NCBI GenBank assembly: GCA_000244995.1
Contig: CM001438.1
Span: forward strand, 4,568,096-4,632,095
From: Burkholderiales bacterium JOSHI_001
Lineage (GTDB): Bacteria; Pseudomonadota; Gammaproteobacteria; Burkholderiales; Burkholderiaceae_C
Direction of reading: 5' to 3'
Length of the DNA stretch: 64,000 nt
Within the stretch, counting starts at the first letter, position 1; each line of letters begins with the position of its first letter. Below are positions 36,629 through 44,345 of the stretch, piece by piece. The notes under the pieces were generated by a model that worked only from the letters and a program-made list of their open reading frames with translations, ran no database searches and was not told the DNA's origin. Both the position numbers and the translations under genes were made by a program.

Positions 36629-37818
36629 AATCCAACATCACCAAGGGCCGGACTGGTTGGTTTGCACCCTGCGTGGTGCTGGCGCTGGCCCTGACGGCGT
36701 GCGGAGGCGGAAACGTCTCGCCTGCACCGTTGGATCCGCGCCTGAGCACGGTCTTGGACGACCTGCTGCTTCATGCGCTGGACCCCCTGGCGCCCGGACG
36801 CGGTCGGCCTGACTATCCCGATGTGGCCCAGGCTGACATCCCGAAGGCCGACGCCATGGTGCTGAAGGCCGGCCTGATGCGCGGCGCCACACCCGATTTG
36901 GTGGCCATGGCGTCGCGCAGCCTGCAGCGCCTCCAGGACAGTGCCGATGCCGATGGTGACGGCGTCGTCGGATGGGGTCTTCCGTTTGCCTGGGACGCTT
37001 TTGGCGACGGCACCACGAATCCCGGCGGCACCGTGTACGCCATTTCCACGGCCATCGTCATCGATGCATTGCTGGATCAGGGCGCACTGCAGGGTGGTGC
37101 CCCGCGCGACGCACTGGCGCGCCAGTCGCTGGCGGCATTGCAACCGTTCATGGACCCAACACGGAAGACGCCCGGCGGCCTGCCACCGTATTCGCTGACG
37201 CCGCAGGACCGCAGCTGGGACGTGTTCAACACCGCTGTCTACCTGGCCGCCATGGCACAGCGCTTGAGCCTGGAACCCGCGCTGGCTGCACAGGCCGCGT
37301 CCCTGCGAGATTGGGCCGACCAGGTGATGGAAGTGATGGCACAGCGCCACCTCACCTCAGCCGACGGTGCCTGGTACTGGCCCTATCTGCTGCCCGGCAG
37401 CAGCGTGAACGACCTGCCCCACGCGGGCTACATGATCTATGGGGTCGAAACCTACATCCGCAACGGCGGCCGCAGGGAGTCGGCCTTCGACCGGCCGGCG
37501 CTGTGGCGCCATTTGCGCGAGTTCCTGGTGGACGGCGAAGCCTGGGTGCGTGCCTACCCGAACTTCCTGCCCTCGGGTCCGGCGCGCTTGTACGACATTG
37601 GCTTCGTGCTGCTCACCCTGTGCCAACTTCCCAATGAGGAAACCGCGGTGCGCGATGCCGTGCTGAACCACATGCCTCAATACCGCCTGGCTTCCGGCCA
37701 CTATGCCAAGTACCCCGTCGGCTTGCCGGTGGCACAGCCATTGCCGGTGGAGGTCATCACCGAATACGAGACCTACCTGCTGGCCGGCACTGCGGCCTGC
37801 CGTGCCGCGGGACGCTGA
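36625..37818 (+). CDS. Lipoprotein of unknown function, helical-toroid-like
   Basis: A 397-residue protein with a lipoprotein signal peptide ending in LALTAC at C26, followed by GGG. This suggests retention in the envelope. Residues 108-113 read DADGDG inside a loop that resembles a calcium-binding EF-hand/dockerin loop. The rest is largely helical with aromatic Gly/Trp-rich turns such as VGWGLPFAWDAF, DGAWYWPYLLPGSSVNDLPHAGYMIYGVETYIRNGG and LPSGPARLYDIGFVLL. This pattern is typical of (alpha/alpha) barrel enzymes acting on polysaccharides (lyases, hydrolases, uronyl epimerases). I cannot name the family. Position in the operon suggests periplasmic trimming or modification of the glycan. Confidence 0.7.
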   Translation: MKSNITKGRTGWFAPCVVLALALTACGGGNVSPAPLDPRLSTVLDDLLLHALDPLAPGRGRPDYPDVAQADIPKADAMVLKAGLMRGATPDLVAMASRSLQRLQDSADADGDGVVGWGLPFAWDAFGDGTTNPGGTVYAISTAIVIDALLDQGALQGGAPRDALARQSLAALQPFMDPTRKTPGGLPPYSLTPQDRSWDVFNTAVYLAAMAQRLSLEPALAAQAASLRDWADQVMEVMAQRHLTSADGAWYWPYLLPGSSVNDLPHAGYMIYGVETYIRNGGRRESAFDRPALWRHLREFLVDGEAWVRAYPNFLPSGPARLYDIGFVLLTLCQLPNEETAVRDAVLNHMPQYRLASGHYAKYPVGLPVAQPLPVEVITEYETYLLAGTAACRAAGR

Positions 37819-37834
37819 GTGCTGGCAAGTGACC

Positions 37835-39169
37835 ATGTCCAGGTTGACTGAGAACGGCGGCCTGCTGCCGCCCGCCAAGATCTGGCTGTTGGCTGTGGGC
37901 GAACCCCTGCCCACCGATCCCGGTACACCCCGCCTCTTGCGCGCGGGGCTGCTGGCGTCACAGATGGCCGCGAGCGGACTGCAGGTGACCTGGTGGACAT
38001 CTGCCTTCGACCACACCCAGAAGCGCACGCGACCGGACACAGCTGCACGGCCCGCCACCCCCTTGCCCTACGCACTGCAACTCCTGCGCGGCGACCCCTA
38101 CCGCTCGAACGTGTCCATGGCGCGCATCCGCAACCACCGTCAGGTGGCGGCTGACTTCGCGCAGCGCGCACCGAGCGAGACGGCGCCGGACCTGATTTTC
38201 GCCGCCTACCCAACCATCGAATTGTGCGAAGCCGCGCTGGCCTACGCAAAGCCACGGCGCATCCCGGTGGTGCTGGACATGCGCGACCTGTGGCCCGACA
38301 TCTTCGTCAACCTGGGCCCAGGCTGGGCACAGCCACTGGCCCGGCAACTCTTGAAACCCATGATGCGTGCCTCGCACCGTGCCTGCGCCGGCGCCACCGC
38401 CATCACCGGCATCACAGAGGCCTTTGTGGACTGGGGCGTGGCGCGTGCCGGTCGCCAACGCCATGAATGGGACCAGGCCTACCCCCTGGCGTACCACGCC
38501 AGGCTGCCCGACGCGGCAGCCTTGGCCAGCGCCCGTGCGCAATGGGACGCCCGCGGCCTGGGTGCCAACCAACCCATGGTTTGCTTCTTCGGCACCTTGG
38601 GGCGGCAGTTCGACATCCCGGGCCTGATCGCCGCGGCGCGCCTGGTGGCGGACACACCGCTGCAAATGGTGATCTGCGGTACCGGGGACCGCCTGGACGA
38701 ATACCGCCAACTGGCCGCCGACCTGCCGCGGGTGCACTTCCCGGGCTGGGTGGATGCCGCGGCCATCAACGCCCTGATGGAGCGCAGCCTGGCCGGGCTG
38801 GCGCCTTACCACAGCGAAATGAGCTTCACGATGAGCCTGCCCAACAAGGCCATCGAATACCTGGCCGGCGGATTGCCCGTGCTGTCCACCCTGCGCGGCG
38901 AACTGCAGACGCTCTTGCGCACCTGTGGTTGCGGCATCACCACCGCCGAAGGCGACCCCCAGGCCTTGGCCGGTGCATTGAGGGTGTTGCTGGCCGATAC
39001 GCAGGGGCGCGCCAAGATGGCCGATAATGCGCGATTGACTTACAAGACCCAATTCGTGGCCGAGACCGTCTACGGGCGCCTCATCAAGCACCTGGGCCTC
39101 ATCGCGATGCAGCATCGCCAGGGCCGCACGCCCGGTGCCATCGCCGCCCGGCCACCTGGCATGTCATGA
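37835..39169 (+). CDS. Family 4 glycosyltransferase
   Basis: Retaining GT-B glycosyltransferase, 444 residues. The N-terminal domain has PPAKIWLLAVGEPLPTDPGTPRLLRAGLLASQMAASG. The C-terminal nucleotide-binding domain has VCFFGTLGRQFDIPGLIAAARLV, VICGTGDRLDEYRQLA, and a donor-binding Glu region SLPNKAIEYLAGGLPVLST. A VLDMRDLWPDIFVNLGP segment in the first domain resembles WbuB/WcaI-like transferases. It would act in the cytoplasm on the lipid-linked acceptor. It overlaps the following methyltransferase by four bases. Confidence 0.85.
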   Translation: MSRLTENGGLLPPAKIWLLAVGEPLPTDPGTPRLLRAGLLASQMAASGLQVTWWTSAFDHTQKRTRPDTAARPATPLPYALQLLRGDPYRSNVSMARIRNHRQVAADFAQRAPSETAPDLIFAAYPTIELCEAALAYAKPRRIPVVLDMRDLWPDIFVNLGPGWAQPLARQLLKPMMRASHRACAGATAITGITEAFVDWGVARAGRQRHEWDQAYPLAYHARLPDAAALASARAQWDARGLGANQPMVCFFGTLGRQFDIPGLIAAARLVADTPLQMVICGTGDRLDEYRQLAADLPRVHFPGWVDAAAINALMERSLAGLAPYHSEMSFTMSLPNKAIEYLAGGLPVLSTLRGELQTLLRTCGCGITTAEGDPQALAGALRVLLADTQGRAKMADNARLTYKTQFVAETVYGRLIKHLGLIAMQHRQGRTPGAIAARPPGMS

Positions 39170-39969
39170 CCCCAAGCACTGCAAGCATCGCTGCCGGCCA
39201 GGACGATTTCATCTCGGTGACCGAACGTGGTGGCGAACCCGTTTCGCAAGCCCAGGTTGATCGGTTCTTCCAGCGTTACATCTGGGCCGGCGAGATCGCC
39301 CGCGGCAAGGACGTGCTGGAACTGGCCTGCGGCACCGGCCCGGGCCTGGGTCATCTGCAACAGTTGGCGCGGCGCCTGGTCGCGGCAGACATATCGGCGC
39401 AAGTGCTGGCCGCTGCGCGTGCGCATTACGGACTTCGCATTGACCTGCGCCAATTGGACGCCTGCAACACCGGCCTGGAAGCCGGCAGCTTCGACGTCGT
39501 GATCCTGTTTGAAGCCATCTACTACCTGCCGGACGTCGAGGCCTTCCTGGGCGAAGTGGCGCGCCTGCTGCGCCCGGGTGGGCGCCTGCTGCTGGCCACG
39601 GCCAACAAGGACCTGTTCGACTTCAACCCCAGCCCCTTCTCGCACCGCTACTTCAACCCACCCGAGTTGGCCGCATTGTTGCGGGACCGCGGATTCGACG
39701 CCGCCTTTTTCGGCGGCAGCCCCGTGCCCGCAGCCGGCATGAAGACCCGCCTGCTGCGCGCGGCCAAGCGCTTCGCGGCCCGCCACCGGCTGATTCCCGG
39801 CTCGATGAACGGCAAGCGCCTGCTCAAGCGCCTGGTGTTCGGCCCGCTGGTGTCCATGCCCGTGGAACTGGATGCTCACGGCGCCGCCTACGCCGCACCT
39901 CAGCCCATCCCGGCCGACCAGCCGGACACCCGCCACCAGGTTCTGTATTGCCTTGCCACGAAGCTCTGA
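39166..39969 (+). CDS. Class I SAM-dependent methyltransferase
   Basis: A 267-residue methyltransferase with the SAM-binding motif I VLELACGTGPGLGHLQQL, the acidic motif II AADIS, and the motif IV region SFDVVILFEAIYYLPDVEAFLGEVARLLRPGGRLLLAT. Such enzymes in glycan operons usually O-methylate a sugar hydroxyl or a carboxyl. The acceptor cannot be inferred. It overlaps the glycosyltransferase before it and is 1 base before an aminotransferase. Confidence 0.83.
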   Translation: MTPSTASIAAGQDDFISVTERGGEPVSQAQVDRFFQRYIWAGEIARGKDVLELACGTGPGLGHLQQLARRLVAADISAQVLAAARAHYGLRIDLRQLDACNTGLEAGSFDVVILFEAIYYLPDVEAFLGEVARLLRPGGRLLLATANKDLFDFNPSPFSHRYFNPPELAALLRDRGFDAAFFGGSPVPAAGMKTRLLRAAKRFAARHRLIPGSMNGKRLLKRLVFGPLVSMPVELDAHGAAYAAPQPIPADQPDTRHQVLYCLATKL

Positions 39970-39970
39970 C

Positions 39971-41077
39971 ATGTCCAAGACCGTTCCCTTCTTCAATTAC
40001 CCCGCCCTCTTCGCCCGCGAGGAGAAGGAACTGATGCCCATCATCCATGATGTGCTGCGCCGCGGCGCGTACATCATGCAGAAGGACCTGCTGCAGTTCG
40101 AAGAGCATCTGGCGCAGTACCTCGGCGTGAAGCACGCCATCGGCGTGGCCGACGGCACCGTGGCCATCATGATGGGCTTGCGCGCCGCGGGCATCGGCGC
40201 CGGCGACGAAGTGCTGGTGCCTTCGCACACCTTCGTGGCCACCGCCGCCGCGGTTCACCATGTGGGCGCGAAGCCGGTGCTGGTGGATTGCGGCAGCGAC
40301 CACCTGATGGCCAGCGACGACCTGGCCCACCGCATCACCAGCCGCACCAAGGCGATCCTGCCGGTGCAACTGAACGGCCGCACCGCCAACATGGACGGCA
40401 TCGAGGCCCTGGCCCGCCAGCACGGCCTGAAGATCGTGGAAGACTCGGCCCAGGCGCTGGGCTCGAAGTTCAAGGGCCGCTTCGCCGGCACCTTCGGCGT
40501 GGCCGGCACCTGCAGCTTCTACCCATCCAAGACGCTGGGCTGCTTCGGTGACGGTGGTGCGGTGTTCACCGACGACGACGGTGCGGCCGAATTCATGCGC
40601 CTGCTGCGTGACCATGGCCGCGCCCACACCGGCGACGTGGTGGCCTGGGGCTACAACTCGCGGCTGGACAACCTGCAGGCCGCGGTGCTGGATTTCAAGC
40701 TGTCGCGCTACGACGCCGAGGTGGCGCGTCGGCGCGAGATCGCGGCCCGCTATGACGAGAAGCTGCGAGGCCTGCCCGGCCTGGTGCTGCCGCCGGCTCC
40801 CGGGGCGGACGCCAAGCACTTCGACATCTACCAGAACTACGAGGTGGAAAGCGACCAGCGCGACGCGCTGCGCGCGCACCTGGACGCCGCGGGCGTGAAG
40901 ACCATCATCCAGTGGGGCGGCAAGACCATCCACCAGTTCCCCAAGCTGGAACTCAATGCCGACCTGCCGCGCACCCAGAAGCTGACCGAGCGCTTCTTCC
41001 TGCTGCCCATGAACACCTCGCTCAGCGACGAAGACGTTGATTACGTCTGCGAGCAAGTGCAACGATTCCACCGCTGA
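39971..41077 (+). CDS. DegT/DnrJ/EryC1 aminotransferase
   Basis: PLP-dependent sugar aminotransferase of 368 residues with the PLP lysine K187 in SFYPSKTLGCFGDGGAVF, SHTFVATAAAVHHVGAKPV and VEDSAQALGS. It is a second such enzyme in the operon besides the WbpE-like one. It differs in context: it lies next to methyltransferases and a split transketolase. It may make a 3- or 4-amino sugar from a keto intermediate; position of amination is unknown. Confidence 0.9.
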   Translation: MSKTVPFFNYPALFAREEKELMPIIHDVLRRGAYIMQKDLLQFEEHLAQYLGVKHAIGVADGTVAIMMGLRAAGIGAGDEVLVPSHTFVATAAAVHHVGAKPVLVDCGSDHLMASDDLAHRITSRTKAILPVQLNGRTANMDGIEALARQHGLKIVEDSAQALGSKFKGRFAGTFGVAGTCSFYPSKTLGCFGDGGAVFTDDDGAAEFMRLLRDHGRAHTGDVVAWGYNSRLDNLQAAVLDFKLSRYDAEVARRREIAARYDEKLRGLPGLVLPPAPGADAKHFDIYQNYEVESDQRDALRAHLDAAGVKTIIQWGGKTIHQFPKLELNADLPRTQKLTERFFLLPMNTSLSDEDVDYVCEQVQRFHR

Positions 41078-41086
41078 ACCCCAGGC

Positions 41087-41869
41087 ATGCCCATGTCAGA
41101 CAACCAACAAGACAAGCCGCTGGCGGTGGAGGGCGGCCTGCGCACGTCCGCCGAAAAGAACGAGGCGGCCGCGCTGAAGGCCTGCTTCGACCGCAACCCG
41201 GAGCCCTGGGACAAGAAGCTGGAGAACTTTCCCAAGTACGTGCGGCGGCAGAACCTGACGCGCTTCCTGGCGCTGTACGAAATCTACAAGCGCATCCTGC
41301 CGGTCAAAGGCTCCATCATCGAATGCGGCGTGTTCCGCGGCTTTGGCACCATGACCTGGGCCAAGCTGTCGGCCATCCTGGAACCGGTGAACCTGACCCG
41401 CCGCATCTACGGCTTCGATTCGTTCTCCGGCTTCCCGTCGGTGGCGGACGTCGACAAGGTGGGCGTGGCCGCCGAGGTGAAGCCGGGCGACCTGTACGCC
41501 GACTCCCACGACGAGATCATGCAGCTGGCCGCCATCAACGACTCCACCCGCTTCCTGGGTCATGTGCCCAAGGTGCAGCTGGTCAAGGGCGACGCCACGA
41601 AGACCATCCCGCAATTCGTCGAACGCACGCCGCACCTGCTGGTGAGCCTGCTGTTCATGGATTTCGACCTGTACGAACCGACCAAGGCCGCCCTGCAGCA
41701 CTTCGTGCCGCGCATGCCCAAGGGCGCGGTGATCGCCTTTGACGAACTGGACAACCCGCTGTGGCCCGGCGAGACCCAGGCCATGCTGGAAGTGTGCGGC
41801 GCAGGCAAGCTGCGCATCCAGCGCATGGAGTTCGACCCCTACATCGGCTTCGCCGTCATTGGCGACTGA
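41087..41869 (+). CDS. TylF/MycF-family SAM-dependent methyltransferase
   Basis: A 260-residue methyltransferase of the TylF/MycF type, the family that O-methylates deoxysugar hydroxyls in macrolides and also occurs in bacterial glycan clusters. The SAM motif is SIIECGVFRGFGTMTWAKL. A metal-binding acidic segment MDFDLYEPTKAALQHF and AFDELDNPLWPGE follow, in the usual position of the Mg-coordinating Asp residues. The start could be MSDN (two codons later). It is 9 bases after the aminotransferase and 7 bases before the transketolase. Confidence 0.88.
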   Translation: MPMSDNQQDKPLAVEGGLRTSAEKNEAAALKACFDRNPEPWDKKLENFPKYVRRQNLTRFLALYEIYKRILPVKGSIIECGVFRGFGTMTWAKLSAILEPVNLTRRIYGFDSFSGFPSVADVDKVGVAAEVKPGDLYADSHDEIMQLAAINDSTRFLGHVPKVQLVKGDATKTIPQFVERTPHLLVSLLFMDFDLYEPTKAALQHFVPRMPKGAVIAFDELDNPLWPGETQAMLEVCGAGKLRIQRMEFDPYIGFAVIGD

Positions 41870-41876
41870 CAGACCC

Positions 41877-42698
41877 ATGGACACCATCGCCCTGGCGCGC
41901 CGCATCCGGCGCCACGCCGTCGAGATGACCCACCTGGGCAAGAGCTCGCACGTGGGCTCGGTCCTGTCGATGGCCGACATCATGGCCGTGCTGTACGGCG
42001 CGGTGTTGCAGGTGAAGCCGGCTGAGCCGCGCTGGCCGCAGCGGGACCGCTTCGTGCTGAGCAAAGGCCATGCAGGCGCCGGCGTTTACGCGGCACTGGC
42101 GGAGACCGGCTTCATGTCCGTGGACAAGCTGCGCACCCACTACGCAGACGGCTCCGACCTGAGCGGCCATGTCTCGCACAAAGGCATCCCGGGGGTGGAA
42201 CTGTCCACCGGTTCGCTGGGCCACGGCCTGCCGGTGGCCACCGGCATGGCCAAGGCCGCGCAACTGGCCAACCGCACGCACCGCGTGTTCTGCCTGCTCA
42301 GCGACGGCGAATGCGATGAAGGCTCGAACTGGGAAGCCATTCTCTTCGCTGCCCACCACCGCCTGAACAAGCTGGTGGCCATCGTCGACTTCAACAAGAT
42401 CCAGAGCCTGGCGCCAGTGGCGCAGACACTGGCGCTGGAGCCCTTCGCCGACAAGTGGCGCAGCTTCGGATGGGACGTGGTGGAAGTGGATGGCCACGAC
42501 CATGCGCAGCTCCAGGCGGCGCTGGCGCTTCGCGCCGCCGACGCGCCTTTGGCCGACCGGCCGCGCTGCGTGCTGGCCCACACCACCAAGGGCAAGGGCG
42601 TGTCCTTCATGGAGAACTCGGTGCTGTGGCACTACCGCACGCCGCAGGGCGACGAATACACCGCGGCCTGTGCCGAACTTGAAAAGGATGTTGGCTGA
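41877..42698 (+). CDS. Transketolase-like N-terminal (TPP-binding) subunit
   Basis: A 273-residue subunit corresponding to the first third of a transketolase. It has the TPP-binding GDGECDEGSNWEAILFAAHH with the metal-site Asn further on in IVDFNKIQ, KSSHVGSVLSMADIMAVLYG at the start, and SKGHAGAGVYAALAETG with the catalytic-site His. The next gene carries the C-terminal domains. Genes split in this way are common outside central metabolism. Here they sit amid sugar methyltransferases and a PGT. The pair may transfer a two-carbon ketol to a sugar to build a branched or higher-carbon sugar. That is inference. Confidence 0.9.
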   Translation: MDTIALARRIRRHAVEMTHLGKSSHVGSVLSMADIMAVLYGAVLQVKPAEPRWPQRDRFVLSKGHAGAGVYAALAETGFMSVDKLRTHYADGSDLSGHVSHKGIPGVELSTGSLGHGLPVATGMAKAAQLANRTHRVFCLLSDGECDEGSNWEAILFAAHHRLNKLVAIVDFNKIQSLAPVAQTLALEPFADKWRSFGWDVVEVDGHDHAQLQAALALRAADAPLADRPRCVLAHTTKGKGVSFMENSVLWHYRTPQGDEYTAACAELEKDVG

Positions 42699-42699
42699 C

Positions 42700-43623
42700 A
42701 TGCGCGACACCTTCGTCAAGACCCTGCTGAGGCTGGCGCACCAGCGCGAGGAAGTCACCCTGGTCACCGGCGACCTGGGCTTCGGCGTGCTGGACGGCTA
42801 TGCGCGTGAACTGCCGCGCCAGTACATCAATGCCGGCGTGGCGGAACAGAACATGACCGGCCTGGCCGCCGGCATGGCGCTGGAAGGCCACACCGTCTTC
42901 ACCTACTCCATCGCCAACTTCCCCACGCTGCGCTGCCTGGAGCAGATCCGCAACGATGTGCTTTACCACGGCGCACCCGTGAACGTGGTGGCCATCGGTG
43001 GTGGCTTCAGCTACGGCGCGCTGGGCATGTCGCACCACGCCACCGAGGATGTGGCCATCCTGCGCGCGCTGGCCGGGCTTCGCGTGTACGCGCCCTGCGA
43101 CGAACACGAAACCGTGGCCATCACCGAGCACCTGGTGGCCCAGCCCGGCCCCAGCTACCTGCGGCTGGACAAGAGCAAGGCCGCCGCGGTCGATGCGCCG
43201 GCGTTCCAGCACGGCCGCCTGCGCCCGCTGCAGCGCGGCGCCGACGTGGCCTTGCTGGCCTACGGCGGCATCATGGTCGAGGTGCTGGCCGCGGCCCGCA
43301 CACTGGCGGCGGAAGGCCTGTCCTGCAGCGTGATCAGCGCGCACACCCTCAAGCCCTTCGACAGCGCTGGCCTGGCCGACCTGGCCCGCAGCCATCGTCT
43401 GCTGGTGACGGTGGAGGAACACAACCAGATCGGCGGCCTGGGCACGCTGGTGGCCGAAACCATGGTGGACACCGGCGCGCTGCGGCCGCTGCTGCGCCTG
43501 GCCTTGCCGGACGCCTACTCGTCGATCGTCGGCAGCCAGGAATACCTGCGTCAGCGCCACGGCCTGGACGCCACCGCCATTGCCGCCCGCGTGCGCACCG
43601 CCGCCAGGGAGCTGGCAACATGA
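42700..43623 (+). CDS. Transketolase-like C-terminal subunit
   Basis: A 307-residue subunit with the pyrimidine-binding domain (YINAGVAEQNMTGLAAGMALEGHTVFTYS, with the activating Glu) and the C-terminal transketolase domain (VEEHNQIGGLGTLVAETM). It forms an obligate pair with the preceding gene, 1 base downstream. The ATG at 42688, with AAAAGG immediately before it, is an alternative start four codons earlier. It overlaps the phosphoglycosyl transferase gene by four bases. No other transketolase is in the window. Confidence 0.9.
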   Translation: MRDTFVKTLLRLAHQREEVTLVTGDLGFGVLDGYARELPRQYINAGVAEQNMTGLAAGMALEGHTVFTYSIANFPTLRCLEQIRNDVLYHGAPVNVVAIGGGFSYGALGMSHHATEDVAILRALAGLRVYAPCDEHETVAITEHLVAQPGPSYLRLDKSKAAAVDAPAFQHGRLRPLQRGADVALLAYGGIMVEVLAAARTLAAEGLSCSVISAHTLKPFDSAGLADLARSHRLLVTVEEHNQIGGLGTLVAETMVDTGALRPLLRLALPDAYSSIVGSQEYLRQRHGLDATAIAARVRTAARELAT

Positions 43624-44345
43624 TCAAGCGCATCTTCGACATCCTGTGTGCCGTGGTGGGCCTGCTGCTGATCAGCCCGGTGGTGGTGCCCGTGATGTTC
43701 CTGGTGTGGTGGGAAGACAAGCACTCGCCGTTCTACGTCGCACCGCGCGTGGGCCGCGGCGGCCGCCCGTTCCGGATGGTCAAGCTGCGCTCCATGGTCA
43801 TCAACGCCGACCGCATCGGCGCCACCTCCACCAAGGCCGACGACCGGCGCATCACCCCGGTGGGGCACTTCATCCGGCGCTACAAGCTGGACGAATTGAC
43901 CCAGTTGTGGAACGTGCTGCGCGGCGACATGAGCATGGTGGGACCCCGGCCGCAGGTGCAGTCGGGCGTCGACCTTTACACGCCGCTGGAACGGGACCTG
44001 CTGAAGGTTCGCCCGGGCATCACCGATTTTGCGTCCATCGTCTTTGCCGACGAAGGCGACATCCTGGCCGGCCACCCCGACCCGGACGCCGGCTACAACG
44101 CGCTGATCCGCCCGGGCAAGAGCGAACTGGGCCTGTACTACGTGCAACACCATTCGCTGGCCGTGGACCTGGCCCTGGTGCGGCTGACGCTTCAAACCAT
44201 CGTCTCGCGCGACAAGGCGCTGGCCGAAGTGCAGCGCCTGCTGCAACGCATGGGGGCACCCGCGCACCTGGTGGCACTGGCTGGCCGTCGCGAACCCCTG
44301 CGCCCCGGCCTGCCGCCGGGCGCTGAAGCACCCAACGCCACATGA
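43620..44345 (+). CDS. Initiating phosphoglycosyl transferase (small, monotopic)
   Basis: Transfers a phospho-sugar from UDP-sugar to undecaprenyl phosphate, the first step of repeat-unit assembly. The 241-residue protein has one re-entrant hydrophobic segment at about residues 5-31 (FDILCAVVGLLLISPVVVPVMFLVWWED), then FRMVKLRSM, and KLDELTQLWNVLRGDMSMVGPRPQV, the classic motifs of monotopic PGTs. C-terminal to about 200 it has a Leu-rich helix and a Pro/Ala tail. It overlaps the transketolase before it and the dehydratase after it (ATGA at both ends). Confidence 0.93.
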   Translation: MIKRIFDILCAVVGLLLISPVVVPVMFLVWWEDKHSPFYVAPRVGRGGRPFRMVKLRSMVINADRIGATSTKADDRRITPVGHFIRRYKLDELTQLWNVLRGDMSMVGPRPQVQSGVDLYTPLERDLLKVRPGITDFASIVFADEGDILAGHPDPDAGYNALIRPGKSELGLYYVQHHSLAVDLALVRLTLQTIVSRDKALAEVQRLLQRMGAPAHLVALAGRREPLRPGLPPGAEAPNAT

